From CAZNER01 sp964572065 (GTDB lineage Bacteria; Patescibacteriota; Dojkabacteria; JAHIVN01): DNA of 32,266 nucleotides. A program made the position numbers and the translations under genes. This document shows, piece after piece, positions 17,076-24,721 of the stretch (position 1 is its first letter; each line of letters begins with the position of its first letter). Under the pieces are notes generated by a model. The model was given only the letters and a program-made list of their open reading frames with translations, was not told the DNA's origin and did no database searches. The stretch lies in assembly GCA_964572065.1 (NCBI GenBank), contig CAZNER010000019.1, positions 1-32,266 of the forward strand, in the 5' to 3' direction.

Positions 17076-18209
17076 ATGGCAAAGAAAAAGAAAATAAAAG
17101 GTTTATCGCTGAATAAGATTCGTGATAAATATGGATCTAAAAGTGCTTCTGATATTAGTTTATCAGGAGATAAATTCTTATGGTTACCAAGTGCCTCGAC
17201 TGCATTAAATTTTCAGTTAGGCGGTGGTATACCATACGGAAGAATTTTAGAGATCTTCGGAACTGAATCTTCAGGTAAAAGTTTAGTTGCTTATGATTAT
17301 GCCTTCGCTACTCAAGCATTGGGTGGTAAAGTTCTTTGGGTTGATGCAGAAAATGTATGGACTAATGAATGGGCCGAGAAGAATAGCATTGATCCTTCTG
17401 AAGTAGAATTAATCAATGAAATATCAATTGAATCAATCGCTGACTGGATTGCTGAAGTATGTACTTATTATAGGAGTCAATTAGTTAATAATGAACCTAT
17501 ATTATTAGTAGTAGATAGTTTGGCTGCATTAGATACTGAAGAGAACTTAAACACTACTCAACTAGATGCAAAAGCTGAAATGGGTAATAGAGCTAAAGCA
17601 GTTTATACTATGTTGAGGAGAAGGAATCCCTTATTAACTAAGTTAGGAGTATGTTCAATATTCATTAATCAAATTAGAGATAAGGTTGGAGCAAGTAATT
17701 ATGAAGATCCAAATACAACAGTTGGTGGAAAAGCCATGCAATTTTACGCTTCATTAAGATTAGCTTTCTTTGGGGGTAAAGCAGTTAAAGCTAAGAAATC
17801 TAAAGGTGTTGAGATCATCATTGGTAAAGAAGTATCTGTTAGAATCAAGAAAAATAAGGTAGCTCCACCAAGAGCTTCTTATAAAAGTGAAATATACTTT
17901 ACTGATGATACAGGAAAGAGTATTGGTTTATCTCCTACATTGGGGTTATATGATATGCTTTTAGCTTCAGGACATATTCACAAGAAAGGTGGTTCTCATA
18001 AATTATATCTTTTAGATGAAGAAGAAAGCTTTTGTTTAGGAGAAAGAGGATTTTATAAATATATCTCAAATGAAGATAATTTGAATAACTTAGTTGATTC
18101 TATCCCTCAACTTAATACCATTGATAAATTTCAAGAGAAGTTAGATTCAATTGATCAGAATCTATTCCCAATAGAAACATCAGGAGGTGAAGAAGATGAA
18201 GAAGAATAA
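17076..18209 (+). CDS. uvsX: UvsX/RecA-like strand-exchange recombinase
   Basis: A 377-aa RecA-family protein. G-G-G-I-P-Y-G-R (49-56) leads into Walker A G-T-E-S-S-G-K-S (62-69). V-D-A-E (about 90-93) is the catalytic-Glu region. Walker B is L-L-V-V-D-S-L-A-A-L. The loop L1/L2 region includes I-N-Q-I-R-D-K-V-G and T-V-G-G-K-A. The C-terminus is acidic (G-G-E-E-D-E-E-E), as in many RecA proteins. It drives homologous recombination and recombination-dependent replication together with the SSB, UvsW-like helicase and gp46/47-like nuclease encoded here. It follows the terminator at 17041-17067 directly. Confidence 0.93.
   Translation: MAKKKKIKGLSLNKIRDKYGSKSASDISLSGDKFLWLPSASTALNFQLGGGIPYGRILEIFGTESSGKSLVAYDYAFATQALGGKVLWVDAENVWTNEWAEKNSIDPSEVELINEISIESIADWIAEVCTYYRSQLVNNEPILLVVDSLAALDTEENLNTTQLDAKAEMGNRAKAVYTMLRRRNPLLTKLGVCSIFINQIRDKVGASNYEDPNTTVGGKAMQFYASLRLAFFGGKAVKAKKSKGVEIIIGKEVSVRIKKNKVAPPRASYKSEIYFTDDTGKSIGLSPTLGLYDMLLASGHIHKKGGSHKLYLLDEEESFCLGERGFYKYISNEDNLNNLVDSIPQLNTIDKFQEKLDSIDQNLFPIETSGGEEDEEE
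17102..17129 (+). other. Start-proximal RNA hairpin in uvsX
   Basis: TTTATCGC (17102-17109) pairs with GTGATAAA (17122-17129, one G-T). GAAT/ATTC stacks inside around an AAG loop with one bulged T. That makes 12 bp in total, starting 26 nt inside the UvsX gene. Confidence 0.45.
18182..18190 (+). promoter_or_regulatory. Shine-Dalgarno AGGAGGTGA
   Basis: A nine-base match to the 16S anti-SD, inside the end of uvsX and 5 nt before the ATG at 18196. It decides the start of the 5'-nuclease gene in favour of this ATG over the GTG at 18187, which is part of the SD itself. Confidence 0.75.
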
Positions 18210-19104
18210 ACTAATCTTAATTGATGGTAACCACATGTTACATAGAGCTTTTCATAAGTATGCTTCTATGATGACTCCACAGAATGAATCAACTTCTATG
18301 GTTTATGGTTTTCCATATATGCTTAGGAAGATTATAAATGACAACAAGAAAGCTGAGGTAATTGTTATCTTTGATGGTAAAAATAGGAGTAAACGTAGGT
18401 TAGCAGCTTTACCCGGGTATAAACGAAGAGAACCTAAATTGGGTTTTGATAGAGAAAACTTTATTCATCAGAAATCTGAAGTAATTAGAGTTCTATCCTA
18501 CTTAGGTATCAAAGTTGCTATGAGTGATGAAGAAGAAGGCGATGATATTTTATATTTGGTTGCAAAGAAATATAAAGCTAAAGGATATCATATTACAATT
18601 GTTAGTGGAGATAAAGATTTTAACCAACTTATCTGTGATAATATTTATCAATTTCAGCCTGGAGCATTCAAGAAACCAGATATTCTTTTAACTCCAGAGA
18701 ACTTAGAAGAAGAGAAAGGTTATAAAGCTAATCAATGTGTATCTTATTTATCATTGTTAGGTGATTCCTCGGATAAGATCCCGGGTTATCCAGGTATAGG
18801 AGATAAAAGGGCTAAGAACTTCTTAAATCAATTTGGTACGTTGAAGAATGCTATCAAATTAGGGGGAGATAATTTTAAATTCGGTAGTGTTAACTTTAAA
18901 GAGTTAGAAACTTTATATAAAGTAAATAAACTATTAATAGATTTGAAATACTATAATAGAAAATATCTAAGGCGTATGGAAATTCCTTGGGTGAATAAAA
19001 ATACTACCAAATTTAATAAAAAAGAGCTATTGAAAGTAGCTAAGCAGTATCATATTGGTACGTTCGTTAAGACAGATTTTTTGAAACATTTTAAAGATAA
19101 TTAA
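18196..19104 (+). CDS. 5'-3' exonuclease / flap endonuclease (RNase H-like, T4 rnh type)
   Basis: About 302 aa from the ATG chosen by its SD. The N-terminus L-I-L-I-D-G-N (6-12) holds the first metal-binding Asp. V-I-F-D-G and a basic K-R-R stretch follow as in the arch region. E-E-E-G-D-D-I-L-Y and G-D-K-D-F-N-Q-L supply the other acidic sites. The helix-hairpin-helix region is D-K-I-P-G-Y-P-G-I-G-D-K-R-A. It would remove RNA primers and flaps, the activity missing from the phage polymerase. It overlaps uvsX by 14 nt and is followed after 1 nt by thyX. Confidence 0.88.
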   Translation: MKKNKLILIDGNHMLHRAFHKYASMMTPQNESTSMVYGFPYMLRKIINDNKKAEVIVIFDGKNRSKRRLAALPGYKRREPKLGFDRENFIHQKSEVIRVLSYLGIKVAMSDEEEGDDILYLVAKKYKAKGYHITIVSGDKDFNQLICDNIYQFQPGAFKKPDILLTPENLEEEKGYKANQCVSYLSLLGDSSDKIPGYPGIGDKRAKNFLNQFGTLKNAIKLGGDNFKFGSVNFKELETLYKVNKLLIDLKYYNRKYLRRMEIPWVNKNTTKFNKKELLKVAKQYHIGTFVKTDFLKHFKDN

Positions 19105-19105
19105 C

Positions 19106-19780
19106 ATGAAATTAAGTAGAGCAAAGTACGAAATCATCCAACTTCCTGATGAAGGAGTTCTAAAGATGATTGAAAAAGTAGCAAGAACTTGTTACAAATC
19201 TGAATATAAAATCACTGAAGACGATTCTTCAGCTAAAGATTTAGTTCAAAAATTATTAAACAGAGGTCATTATGCAATGATTGAGTTTGCAGATATGACT
19301 ATTAAATTTACAGTTGATAGAGGAGTTAGTCATGAGTTAGTAAGACACCGCTTATGTTCATTCGCTCAAGAATCAACTAGATATTGTAATTATAAAGGTG
19401 GAGTTGAATTTATCATTCCCCAATGGATGCCTGAATACTTACCCGATGATGACGCTGGTTGTGGAACTGATGATATTTGGTGGGAAACTTACAGAGAAAT
19501 AAAAGACCCCAAATTAGTTTGGCTTAATTCAATGCAAGTAGCTGAAAATAACTATTTAGAGCTGTTAAATAAGGGGTGGAGTCCACAACAAGCACGTTCA
19601 GTACTTCCAAACTCATTGAAAACTGAAATTAATATGAAAGCTAATTTCAGAGAGTGGAGAGAAATATTCAAACAACGTGTTGCAGAAGCAGCTCACCCTC
19701 AAATGAGAGAAGTGATGAGACCTTTATTAGATGAAATAAAAACTAAAGTACCTTTAATATTTGATGACATAAATTATTAA
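19106..19780 (+). CDS. thyX: Flavin-dependent thymidylate synthase
   Basis: A 224-aa ThyX. The signature R-H-R-x-x-S-x-x-x-x-S-x-R appears exactly as R-H-R-L-C-S-F-A-Q-E-S-T-R-Y (80-93). N-terminal C-Y-K-S and the Q-Q-A-R-S-V-L-P segment of the substrate site are also present. It methylates dUMP to dTMP using FAD and methylene-tetrahydrofolate. Having a complete ThyX frees the ThyA-family gene at 12805 for another reaction. Confidence 0.95.
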   Translation: MKLSRAKYEIIQLPDEGVLKMIEKVARTCYKSEYKITEDDSSAKDLVQKLLNRGHYAMIEFADMTIKFTVDRGVSHELVRHRLCSFAQESTRYCNYKGGVEFIIPQWMPEYLPDDDAGCGTDDIWWETYREIKDPKLVWLNSMQVAENNYLELLNKGWSPQQARSVLPNSLKTEINMKANFREWREIFKQRVAEAAHPQMREVMRPLLDEIKTKVPLIFDDINY

Positions 19781-19784
19781 AATT

Positions 19785-20387
19785 ATGAAGATAGCTATTT
19801 GTGGTGCTAGTGGAACCGGAAAAACCACTCTTGCGAAAGAATTAGAAAAAGCTGTTAAAGAATTAGTATTCGTTAGTACATCAGCTAAAGAAGTATGGCC
19901 TAAATATGGTTTAGATAAACACACTGATCCACATGAGATGCCCATTGATGTTTTTAGAGATTATCAAAACGATATCTTAAGTAGAAGAAAAGAAGTCCTA
20001 AGTAAACATGATTCATATATTACAGATAGATCTCCAGTTGACAATATAGTATACTACCTTCAAGGCGTAGCTATGAGAGAGAATTCAGGTATCTCTAAAT
20101 TATATATTGATAAAATCGAAGAACAACTTAAGAATCTTGATTTGATAATATTCTTACCTTTGACTCAAAGTATAATTCTTGAAGACGATGGTAAAAGAGT
20201 ACAAAATTGGTATTATCAATGTATGATTAATTCTATGTTTATGAATATGTTATCTAACCCCGGTTTATGGAGTCTAGATCCTAATATATTTGTTAGAACT
20301 CCAGTTATATGGAATACAGAAAGAGATTTAGGAGTAAAAGTTAGACAGGTAACTGAAGAGATAATAAGGAGATTTTACCATGAATAA
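19785..20387 (+). CDS. P-loop kinase, NadR/AAA_28-like (possible nucleoside or nucleotide kinase)
   Basis: A 200-aa P-loop protein. Walker A is G-A-S-G-T-G-K-T (7-14). T-D-R-S-P-V-D-N (80-87) has the D-R-S pattern of deoxynucleoside and thymidylate kinases and of the NadR kinase domain. L-D-L-I-I-F-L-P (about 118-125) would be the strand before the lid region. Placement 4 nt after thyX favours a dNMP or deoxynucleoside kinase, perhaps one accepting a modified dCMP as T4 gp1 does. The sequence alone does not settle the substrate. Confidence 0.65.
   Translation: MKIAICGASGTGKTTLAKELEKAVKELVFVSTSAKEVWPKYGLDKHTDPHEMPIDVFRDYQNDILSRRKEVLSKHDSYITDRSPVDNIVYYLQGVAMRENSGISKLYIDKIEEQLKNLDLIIFLPLTQSIILEDDGKRVQNWYYQCMINSMFMNMLSNPGLWSLDPNIFVRTPVIWNTERDLGVKVRQVTEEIIRRFYHE
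20366..20371 (+). promoter_or_regulatory. Shine-Dalgarno AAGGAG before the gp47-like gene
   Basis: AAGGAG lies 8 nt before the ATG at 20380, inside the end of the kinase gene. It is complementary to CCTCCTT inside the gp47-like gene (20468-20474), which itself pairs with an internal AAGGAGG. Confidence 0.65.
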
Positions 20388-21312
20388 AAAAGTTATTGCA
20401 TATATAATAAGCGATATTCATCTACATAACTGGAAGTCACATAATGAAAATCTAAGGAGGCTAAAAACCTCCTTAGATATTATGTTAGAAGTAGATAAAA
20501 TAGCAAGTAAAAATAACGCTAAAGTTTTATTCGCAGGAGATTTAATAGAGAACCCAAACCACATTGATCAATTTGAATTGTCTTTGATAAAGTCAACATT
20601 TAAAAATTTAGAAGCTCATTGGATTGGGATATCTGGTAATCATGATATGTCTGAGAGATACATAGATGGTTTACCAACTTGGGTTAACTGCTTTAAAGAG
20701 ATAATACAATGTATAGACTTTAAAAGAGTTTATATAGGTTATGACATTAAAGTTCATGGTATACCTTTCTTAAGAAATAATATTGGATTCGAAGAAGCAG
20801 TAAAGAATATAAAAGTAAATGAGAAACAGAAGAATATATTATTAATACATACTGAAATTCCAGGGGCAGTAGATAATAATGGATTCAGGGCTGATGAAGT
20901 TGATAATATTCCTAAAATGTACTCCAAGTTATTCAAGAAGTTTGATTTAGTAATTGCAGGACATATACATAAGAAACAGAAAATTGGTAGTAAGATATTA
21001 GTACCTGGTGCACCAACACCTCAACGTAGTTCAGATTCAAATGGAGAATTTGGATATTGGGAATTGTATGATGACTTAAGCTTAAAGTTTATCCCCGTAA
21101 AAGGTCCTCAGTTTAAATTCTATCAAGAAGGAGATGAAATTGATGATTATAACTACTGGGTTAAGATACCTAAAAAAGTAAAGAAAAAAGAAAGATGTAA
21201 AATAAAGAATATTACTTACTTTACGGCTAATAACTTAGCTAGAGCTTACTTAAAATTCAATGGAGAATACACAAAAGCAAAATACAAATTATTAACTAAA
21301 AATTTAAAATAA
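20380..21312 (+). CDS. gp47/SbcD-like metallophosphoesterase nuclease subunit
   Basis: A 310-aa calcineurin-like phosphoesterase. Motifs in order: I-I-S-D-I-H-L-H (9-16), F-A-G-D-L-I-E (51-57), G-N-H-D-M (86-90), L-I-H-T-E (about 150-154), A-G-H-I-H-K (about 194-199). This is the Mre11/SbcD set of metal ligands. With the gp46-like ATPase encoded 221 nt downstream it would form the end-processing nuclease that prepares DNA for UvsX. T4 arranges 47 and 46 similarly. It starts inside the kinase gene (overlap 8 nt) with an SD, and ends in a TAATG junction. Confidence 0.88.
   Translation: MNKKVIAYIISDIHLHNWKSHNENLRRLKTSLDIMLEVDKIASKNNAKVLFAGDLIENPNHIDQFELSLIKSTFKNLEAHWIGISGNHDMSERYIDGLPTWVNCFKEIIQCIDFKRVYIGYDIKVHGIPFLRNNIGFEEAVKNIKVNEKQKNILLIHTEIPGAVDNNGFRADEVDNIPKMYSKLFKKFDLVIAGHIHKKQKIGSKILVPGAPTPQRSSDSNGEFGYWELYDDLSLKFIPVKGPQFKFYQEGDEIDDYNYWVKIPKKVKKKERCKIKNITYFTANNLARAYLKFNGEYTKAKYKLLTKNLK
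20450..20478 (+). other. Perfect 11-bp hairpin with SD-like arm inside the gp47-like gene
   Basis: ATCTAAGGAGG (20450-20460) and CCTCCTTAGAT (20468-20478) are exact inverted repeats around a CTAAAAA loop, 70 nt into the coding sequence. One arm is an SD sequence, the other its complement. Confidence 0.6.
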
Positions 21313-21533
21313 TGATTACAATAAAAGAAAGAGACCCTAATGGAGTTAAACAACAAGCTTTAAGAGCTTTGGGAATTAACATTGATGATTATAGTTTAGA
21401 ATTATTACTAAACACAGTTAATGCAATTGATGAGGGCAGAGATCTAACTATCAACGATCTAAATAACATTAGAACTGAACTTGATAAAATGTTTCAGCAA
21501 TCAGGTACACAAACAGATATAATGCACACATAA
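21312..21533 (+). CDS. Small unknown protein between gp47- and gp46-like genes
   Basis: A 73-aa hydrophilic protein with TAATG junctions to both neighbours, so it is translated within the same unit as the nuclease pair. It contains P-N-G-V-K-Q-Q-A-L-R-A-L-G-I-N (about 9-23) and a helix at about 28-70. No motif is recognised. It may assist the nuclease complex; only its position suggests so. Confidence 0.65.
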   Translation: MITIKERDPNGVKQQALRALGINIDDYSLELLLNTVNAIDEGRDLTINDLNNIRTELDKMFQQSGTQTDIMHT

Positions 21534-23383
21534 TGATTAGATTCGAAAAAATAGAAATTGAAGGCTTCGCAAGTATAGTGAAGCCTTTTGTGTTTAACCT
21601 TGATCACATAGGCTTAAACGTCATAAGAGGTGATAACGGAGTAGGTAAAACAACTGTGATGAATGCTCTATTTTGGGCAGTTAGTAAAGAATTATTAAAG
21701 AAAAAGAGTTCTATTGAAACTTGGGAATTTCTTAGGGATGAAGATTACCCTGGAGTTAAAGTTGAGGTATTCTATAAAGATACTGAAACAGGCGATTCTT
21801 ATAGATTAGTCAGGATGAAGAACTATAAGAACAGGGTTGAAGGATCAAGAGGTGGTAATAGAGTTCTTCTTTATAAGAATGATGAACTATCTAATAAAGA
21901 TGGGAAGAAGGACATTCAAGAAGAAATAATCAAATCTCTAAATGATATAACTCCAAGAGTTATGAAGAACTCGATATTCTTTGGTCAGAAGTTAAATAGG
22001 TTAACAGCTGAAAGCCCCACTGAAAGGAAGAATATTCTGGATGATCTTTTCGATTTTAAATATATTGATGAGTCTAAGAAATCTGTTGATGATTTGATAA
22101 AGGGTATCAGAGAAGATTTAAGTGGTATAGATAAAGATATTTATAAACAACAATCTAAAATTGAATCAATTAAGGAAAATATCAAAATTACAGCTGATTT
22201 AATTAATAATCTAGAGGAAAACCAAAAGGAAAAGATAAATAACATTAAAGAGTTAATAGAAACTCTAGAAATGAGATTAAGTAAATCAAAAATCCAACTT
22301 AAAGTCAAAAAGAAGGATTATACTGAACCAGAGAAGCCGACATTAAAAGAAATTCCAACTGTTGATAAAACTAATGTTATCAGAATCATAGAAAAGTTAA
22401 GTATGTTAAGATCAAGGAAAAACATACTTAAGGAAGAACTATCAGAAATTCAAGAAGTATGCCCAACATGTGGTAAACCTTTTGATTTAGATGGGATTAA
22501 GAAATCCAAAGACTATAAGTTAAGAAAGATGAAAGAAATTGACTTCGAAGCTAACAAACTTATTAAGGAAAGAGATTTAGAATTAGAGAAAAACAAGAAG
22601 ACAGAAGAAAAAGTTGGTAAAATTAATAAAAGTAATCATAAACTCTCTATTAAATATAAGTCACAACTAAATGAATATAAGGTCAATGTAAAGGATTTGA
22701 ATGAGGCTAAAATAAGTATCAAAATTTTAGAATCTAAGATATCAGATAAGAAAAAAGAGTTAACTGAATTATCTAATGAAACAGATAAAGTAAAAGAACT
22801 GAAACTTAAAGTTAAAGGGTATAAGATTAAACTGAAAGAATCAGAAATAAAATTAAACTCTTTTAAAAGAAACGAGAAGAGGTTAGAGATAAAGTTGAAA
22901 AGGTATAACTGGTTAAGTAAAACTTTCTCTAATAATGGTTTTAAAGCTTTCTTATATGATATGAAGATTGAATTGATAAATGACGCCCTAGAATACTATG
23001 CAGCTTCTTCAGGATTTGTAGTTAGATTAGAGATTGGAGATAATGTTAAGAAAGATATAAATATAAGAGTTTATATCAGGGGTCATGAAGTTAGTATAAA
23101 TGATTTATCAGGAGGCCAGACTCAACTAATAGACCTTGCATTAGTATTCTCAATCCATGATATACTTAACAAAGAATCTATGTTTAACTTTATTTGGTTA
23201 GATGAAGCATTTGAATCTTTAGATTCTAAGAATATTCCTAAAGTGAATGAATTAATAGAATCAAAAATAAAGAACAAGACAGATTTCTCTTGTTTTATCA
23301 CAACTCATTTGAATAACTATAACCCAGTTGGAAGTAACATTATAAGCATGTTACAAGTTGATAATTCTACAGAGTTAGTTTAG
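21533..23383 (+). CDS. gp46/SbcC-like (Rad50-type) ATPase
   Basis: A 616-aa SMC-type ATPase. Walker A is G-D-N-G-V-G-K-T (33-40). Long coiled coils span about 190-305 and 330-470, with a zinc hook C-P-T-C (310-313) between them. The signature L-S-G-G-Q (524-528), Walker B F-I-W-L-D-E-A-F with D-loop S-L-D, and a switch T-T-H-L close the head domain. It is much shorter than bacterial SbcC (about 1000 aa) and close to T4 gp46 (560 aa). It is the partner of the gp47-like phosphoesterase. The first codons contain a terminator-like hairpin (21561-21587). Confidence 0.92.
   Translation: MIRFEKIEIEGFASIVKPFVFNLDHIGLNVIRGDNGVGKTTVMNALFWAVSKELLKKKSSIETWEFLRDEDYPGVKVEVFYKDTETGDSYRLVRMKNYKNRVEGSRGGNRVLLYKNDELSNKDGKKDIQEEIIKSLNDITPRVMKNSIFFGQKLNRLTAESPTERKNILDDLFDFKYIDESKKSVDDLIKGIREDLSGIDKDIYKQQSKIESIKENIKITADLINNLEENQKEKINNIKELIETLEMRLSKSKIQLKVKKKDYTEPEKPTLKEIPTVDKTNVIRIIEKLSMLRSRKNILKEELSEIQEVCPTCGKPFDLDGIKKSKDYKLRKMKEIDFEANKLIKERDLELEKNKKTEEKVGKINKSNHKLSIKYKSQLNEYKVNVKDLNEAKISIKILESKISDKKKELTELSNETDKVKELKLKVKGYKIKLKESEIKLNSFKRNEKRLEIKLKRYNWLSKTFSNNGFKAFLYDMKIELINDALEYYAASSGFVVRLEIGDNVKKDINIRVYIRGHEVSINDLSGGQTQLIDLALVFSIHDILNKESMFNFIWLDEAFESLDSKNIPKVNELIESKIKNKTDFSCFITTHLNNYNPVGSNIISMLQVDNSTELV
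21561..21587 (+). other. Terminator-like hairpin at the 5' end of the gp46-like gene
   Basis: AAGGCTTCGC (21561-21570) pairs with GTGAAGCCTT (21578-21587) over 10 bp with one G-T, 7-nt loop, followed by TTGTGTTT. It lies 28 nt inside the coding sequence. It could act as an attenuator or as an mRNA structure affecting translation; the T-run is imperfect. Confidence 0.45.
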
Positions 23384-23409
23384 AAACGATACTTAGTCTG
23401 GTATAGTAA

Positions 23410-23445
23410 AAAAAGTTGCAAATTAAGAAATAAAATATTATATTA
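23410..23445 (+). promoter_or_regulatory. Phage promoter copy 4
   Basis: A 36-bp element with AAAAAG, TTG at 23416-23418, a 20-nt spacer and TATATTA at 23439-23445. It lies in the 86-nt gap between the gp46-like gene and the PD-(D/E)XK gene at 23470. Confidence 0.85.
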
Positions 23446-23469
23446 TTAATATCAAAAATAAAATAAAAC

Positions 23470-24012
23470 ATGGCAAAGGTAAATTCTCGTAAAAAGGGTA
23501 GTAAAAACGAGAGAAATATAACTAAAGTATTAGAACAATGGACAGGCTATGAATTTTCTAGAGTACCTTCTTCAGGTGGATTAAGGTGGGGTAGAAAAGA
23601 TGATACAGTAGGAGATGTTATATGTTCAGACGAAAAACATTCAAGATACTTTAGATTTACTATTGAAGCGAAAAATCACAAAGATATAAACTTTGAACAT
23701 TTATTATTACCGGTTAAGAACTCTGATATTCAGAAATTTTGGGAACAAGCTAAAAATGATGGTGATAGAGCTAAGAAAATCCCATTACTATTCATGAGAT
23801 ACAATGGAATGAAGAAAGATTTACATTTTGTAGCTTGTACATCTAAAGCTTTTGATGAAATTTTTGGTCAAGATACATTCGATAAAATCATGAAAATCAG
23901 AGTAAATGATAGAGGGTTAGATTTAGTGATAATTATGAGCGATGAGTTAATTAAAACTAATTATAAACTAGTTCATAAGAGAGCTAGATCATTCTTAAAA
24001 AACAATGGGTAG
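23470..24012 (+). CDS. PD-(D/E)XK nuclease, possible Holliday-junction resolvase
   Basis: A 180-aa protein. The N-terminus K-K-G-S-K-N-E-R-N (8-16) with Glu 14 recalls the K-G-x-x-x-E-R start of Hjc/RecB-type nucleases. The core D/E-x-K motif is V-G-D-V-I-C (48-52, D49) followed by F-T-I-E-A-K-N (63-69, E66 and K68). Such small proteins often resolve Holliday junctions. A T4-like recombination-driven phage needs one, and no gp49-type resolvase is seen in this window. A restriction-type or other endonuclease is the alternative. The stop overlaps the NusG-like gene by 8 nt. Confidence 0.68.
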   Translation: MAKVNSRKKGSKNERNITKVLEQWTGYEFSRVPSSGGLRWGRKDDTVGDVICSDEKHSRYFRFTIEAKNHKDINFEHLLLPVKNSDIQKFWEQAKNDGDRAKKIPLLFMRYNGMKKDLHFVACTSKAFDEIFGQDTFDKIMKIRVNDRGLDLVIIMSDELIKTNYKLVHKRARSFLKNNG

Positions 24013-24718
24013 AAAAAACAAACTTAAGAAACAGAAACCTTATGTATGGGTGATAGTCTACATAAGCGAAAAAACTCTAGAACTAGCTGAAAGAGATATG
24101 GTTAGCCTAGATATGGATGTTCATCTGTTCGTCCCTAAAATTAGAATATTACAAAAAGAATTTAAAGGTAAGAAAATATATCGGTACGTTCCACTGATGT
24201 TTAATTATGGATTCTTAAAGGTACCCTTCAGATATGCTTGTTCTAAAGAAAAATTGGAGGAAATTAGAAACAACGTAAATTGCATATTAGGGTACCTTAG
24301 AGATCCTTCAGTTCTTCATGAAGGAGAACAATATTGTATTGGTAAATATAAAATCGATGATAACTTAGCTACTGTATCATCTACTGAAATCCTAAAAATG
24401 GTAGAAGAAGCTGAGAGCCATAGTATTTTTGAATACGAAAAAGACTTAATTAAAAAAGGTGATTATATCACATTAACTGGTTACCCTTATGAAGGAGTAC
24501 CAGCTCAAGTTATCAAAATTGATGAAAATACTGAAAAAGTAAGAGTTAGTTTAGAATTAGAATTAACTTCAATGGAAGTTGATATAAATTTTGATAATGT
24601 ATACTACACTGTCTATAAAACCCCGAACGCCACATTATCTAATCATGATTCATTAGAAGAAATGATTGAAAATAGTTATCATAAAGTAGACAAAATATTC
24701 GCAAACTTAGAAAATTAA
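24005..24718 (+). CDS. NusG-like transcription factor (NGN plus KOW domains)
   Basis: A 237-aa protein with NusG architecture. Residues 14-100 have the NGN pattern: V-W-V-I-V-Y-I-S-E-K-T first strand and helix, V-H-L-F-V-P (39-44), G-K-K-I-Y-R-Y-V-P-L-M-F-N-Y-G-F-L-K-V (55-73, the place of the usual P-L-F-P-G-Y-V-F-V) and a V-x-x-I-L-G-Y-L strand. After a linker, residues 148-200 read as a KOW domain: K-K-G-D-Y-I-T-L-T, E-G-V-P-A-Q-V-I-K-I-D, V-R-V-S-L-E-L-E, and a final V-D-I-N-F-D-N-V. NusG paralogues (RfaH, LoaP, Bacteroides UpxY) control pausing and antitermination. A phage version could direct host RNA polymerase through the terminators in this genome. Confidence 0.72.
   Translation: MGRKNKLKKQKPYVWVIVYISEKTLELAERDMVSLDMDVHLFVPKIRILQKEFKGKKIYRYVPLMFNYGFLKVPFRYACSKEKLEEIRNNVNCILGYLRDPSVLHEGEQYCIGKYKIDDNLATVSSTEILKMVEEAESHSIFEYEKDLIKKGDYITLTGYPYEGVPAQVIKIDENTEKVRVSLELELTSMEVDINFDNVYYTVYKTPNATLSNHDSLEEMIENSYHKVDKIFANLEN
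24039..24066 (+). other. Start-proximal RNA hairpin in the NusG-like gene
   Basis: CTTATGTA (24039-24046) and TACATAAG (24059-24066) are perfect 8-bp inverted repeats, 12-nt loop, starting 34 nt inside the gene. Confidence 0.4.
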
Positions 24719-24721
24719 AAT

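Noticed and set aside
18187..18189. GTG start for the 5' nuclease
   Set aside because: This GTG is part of the SD sequence AGGAGGTGA, which is ideally placed for the ATG at 18196.
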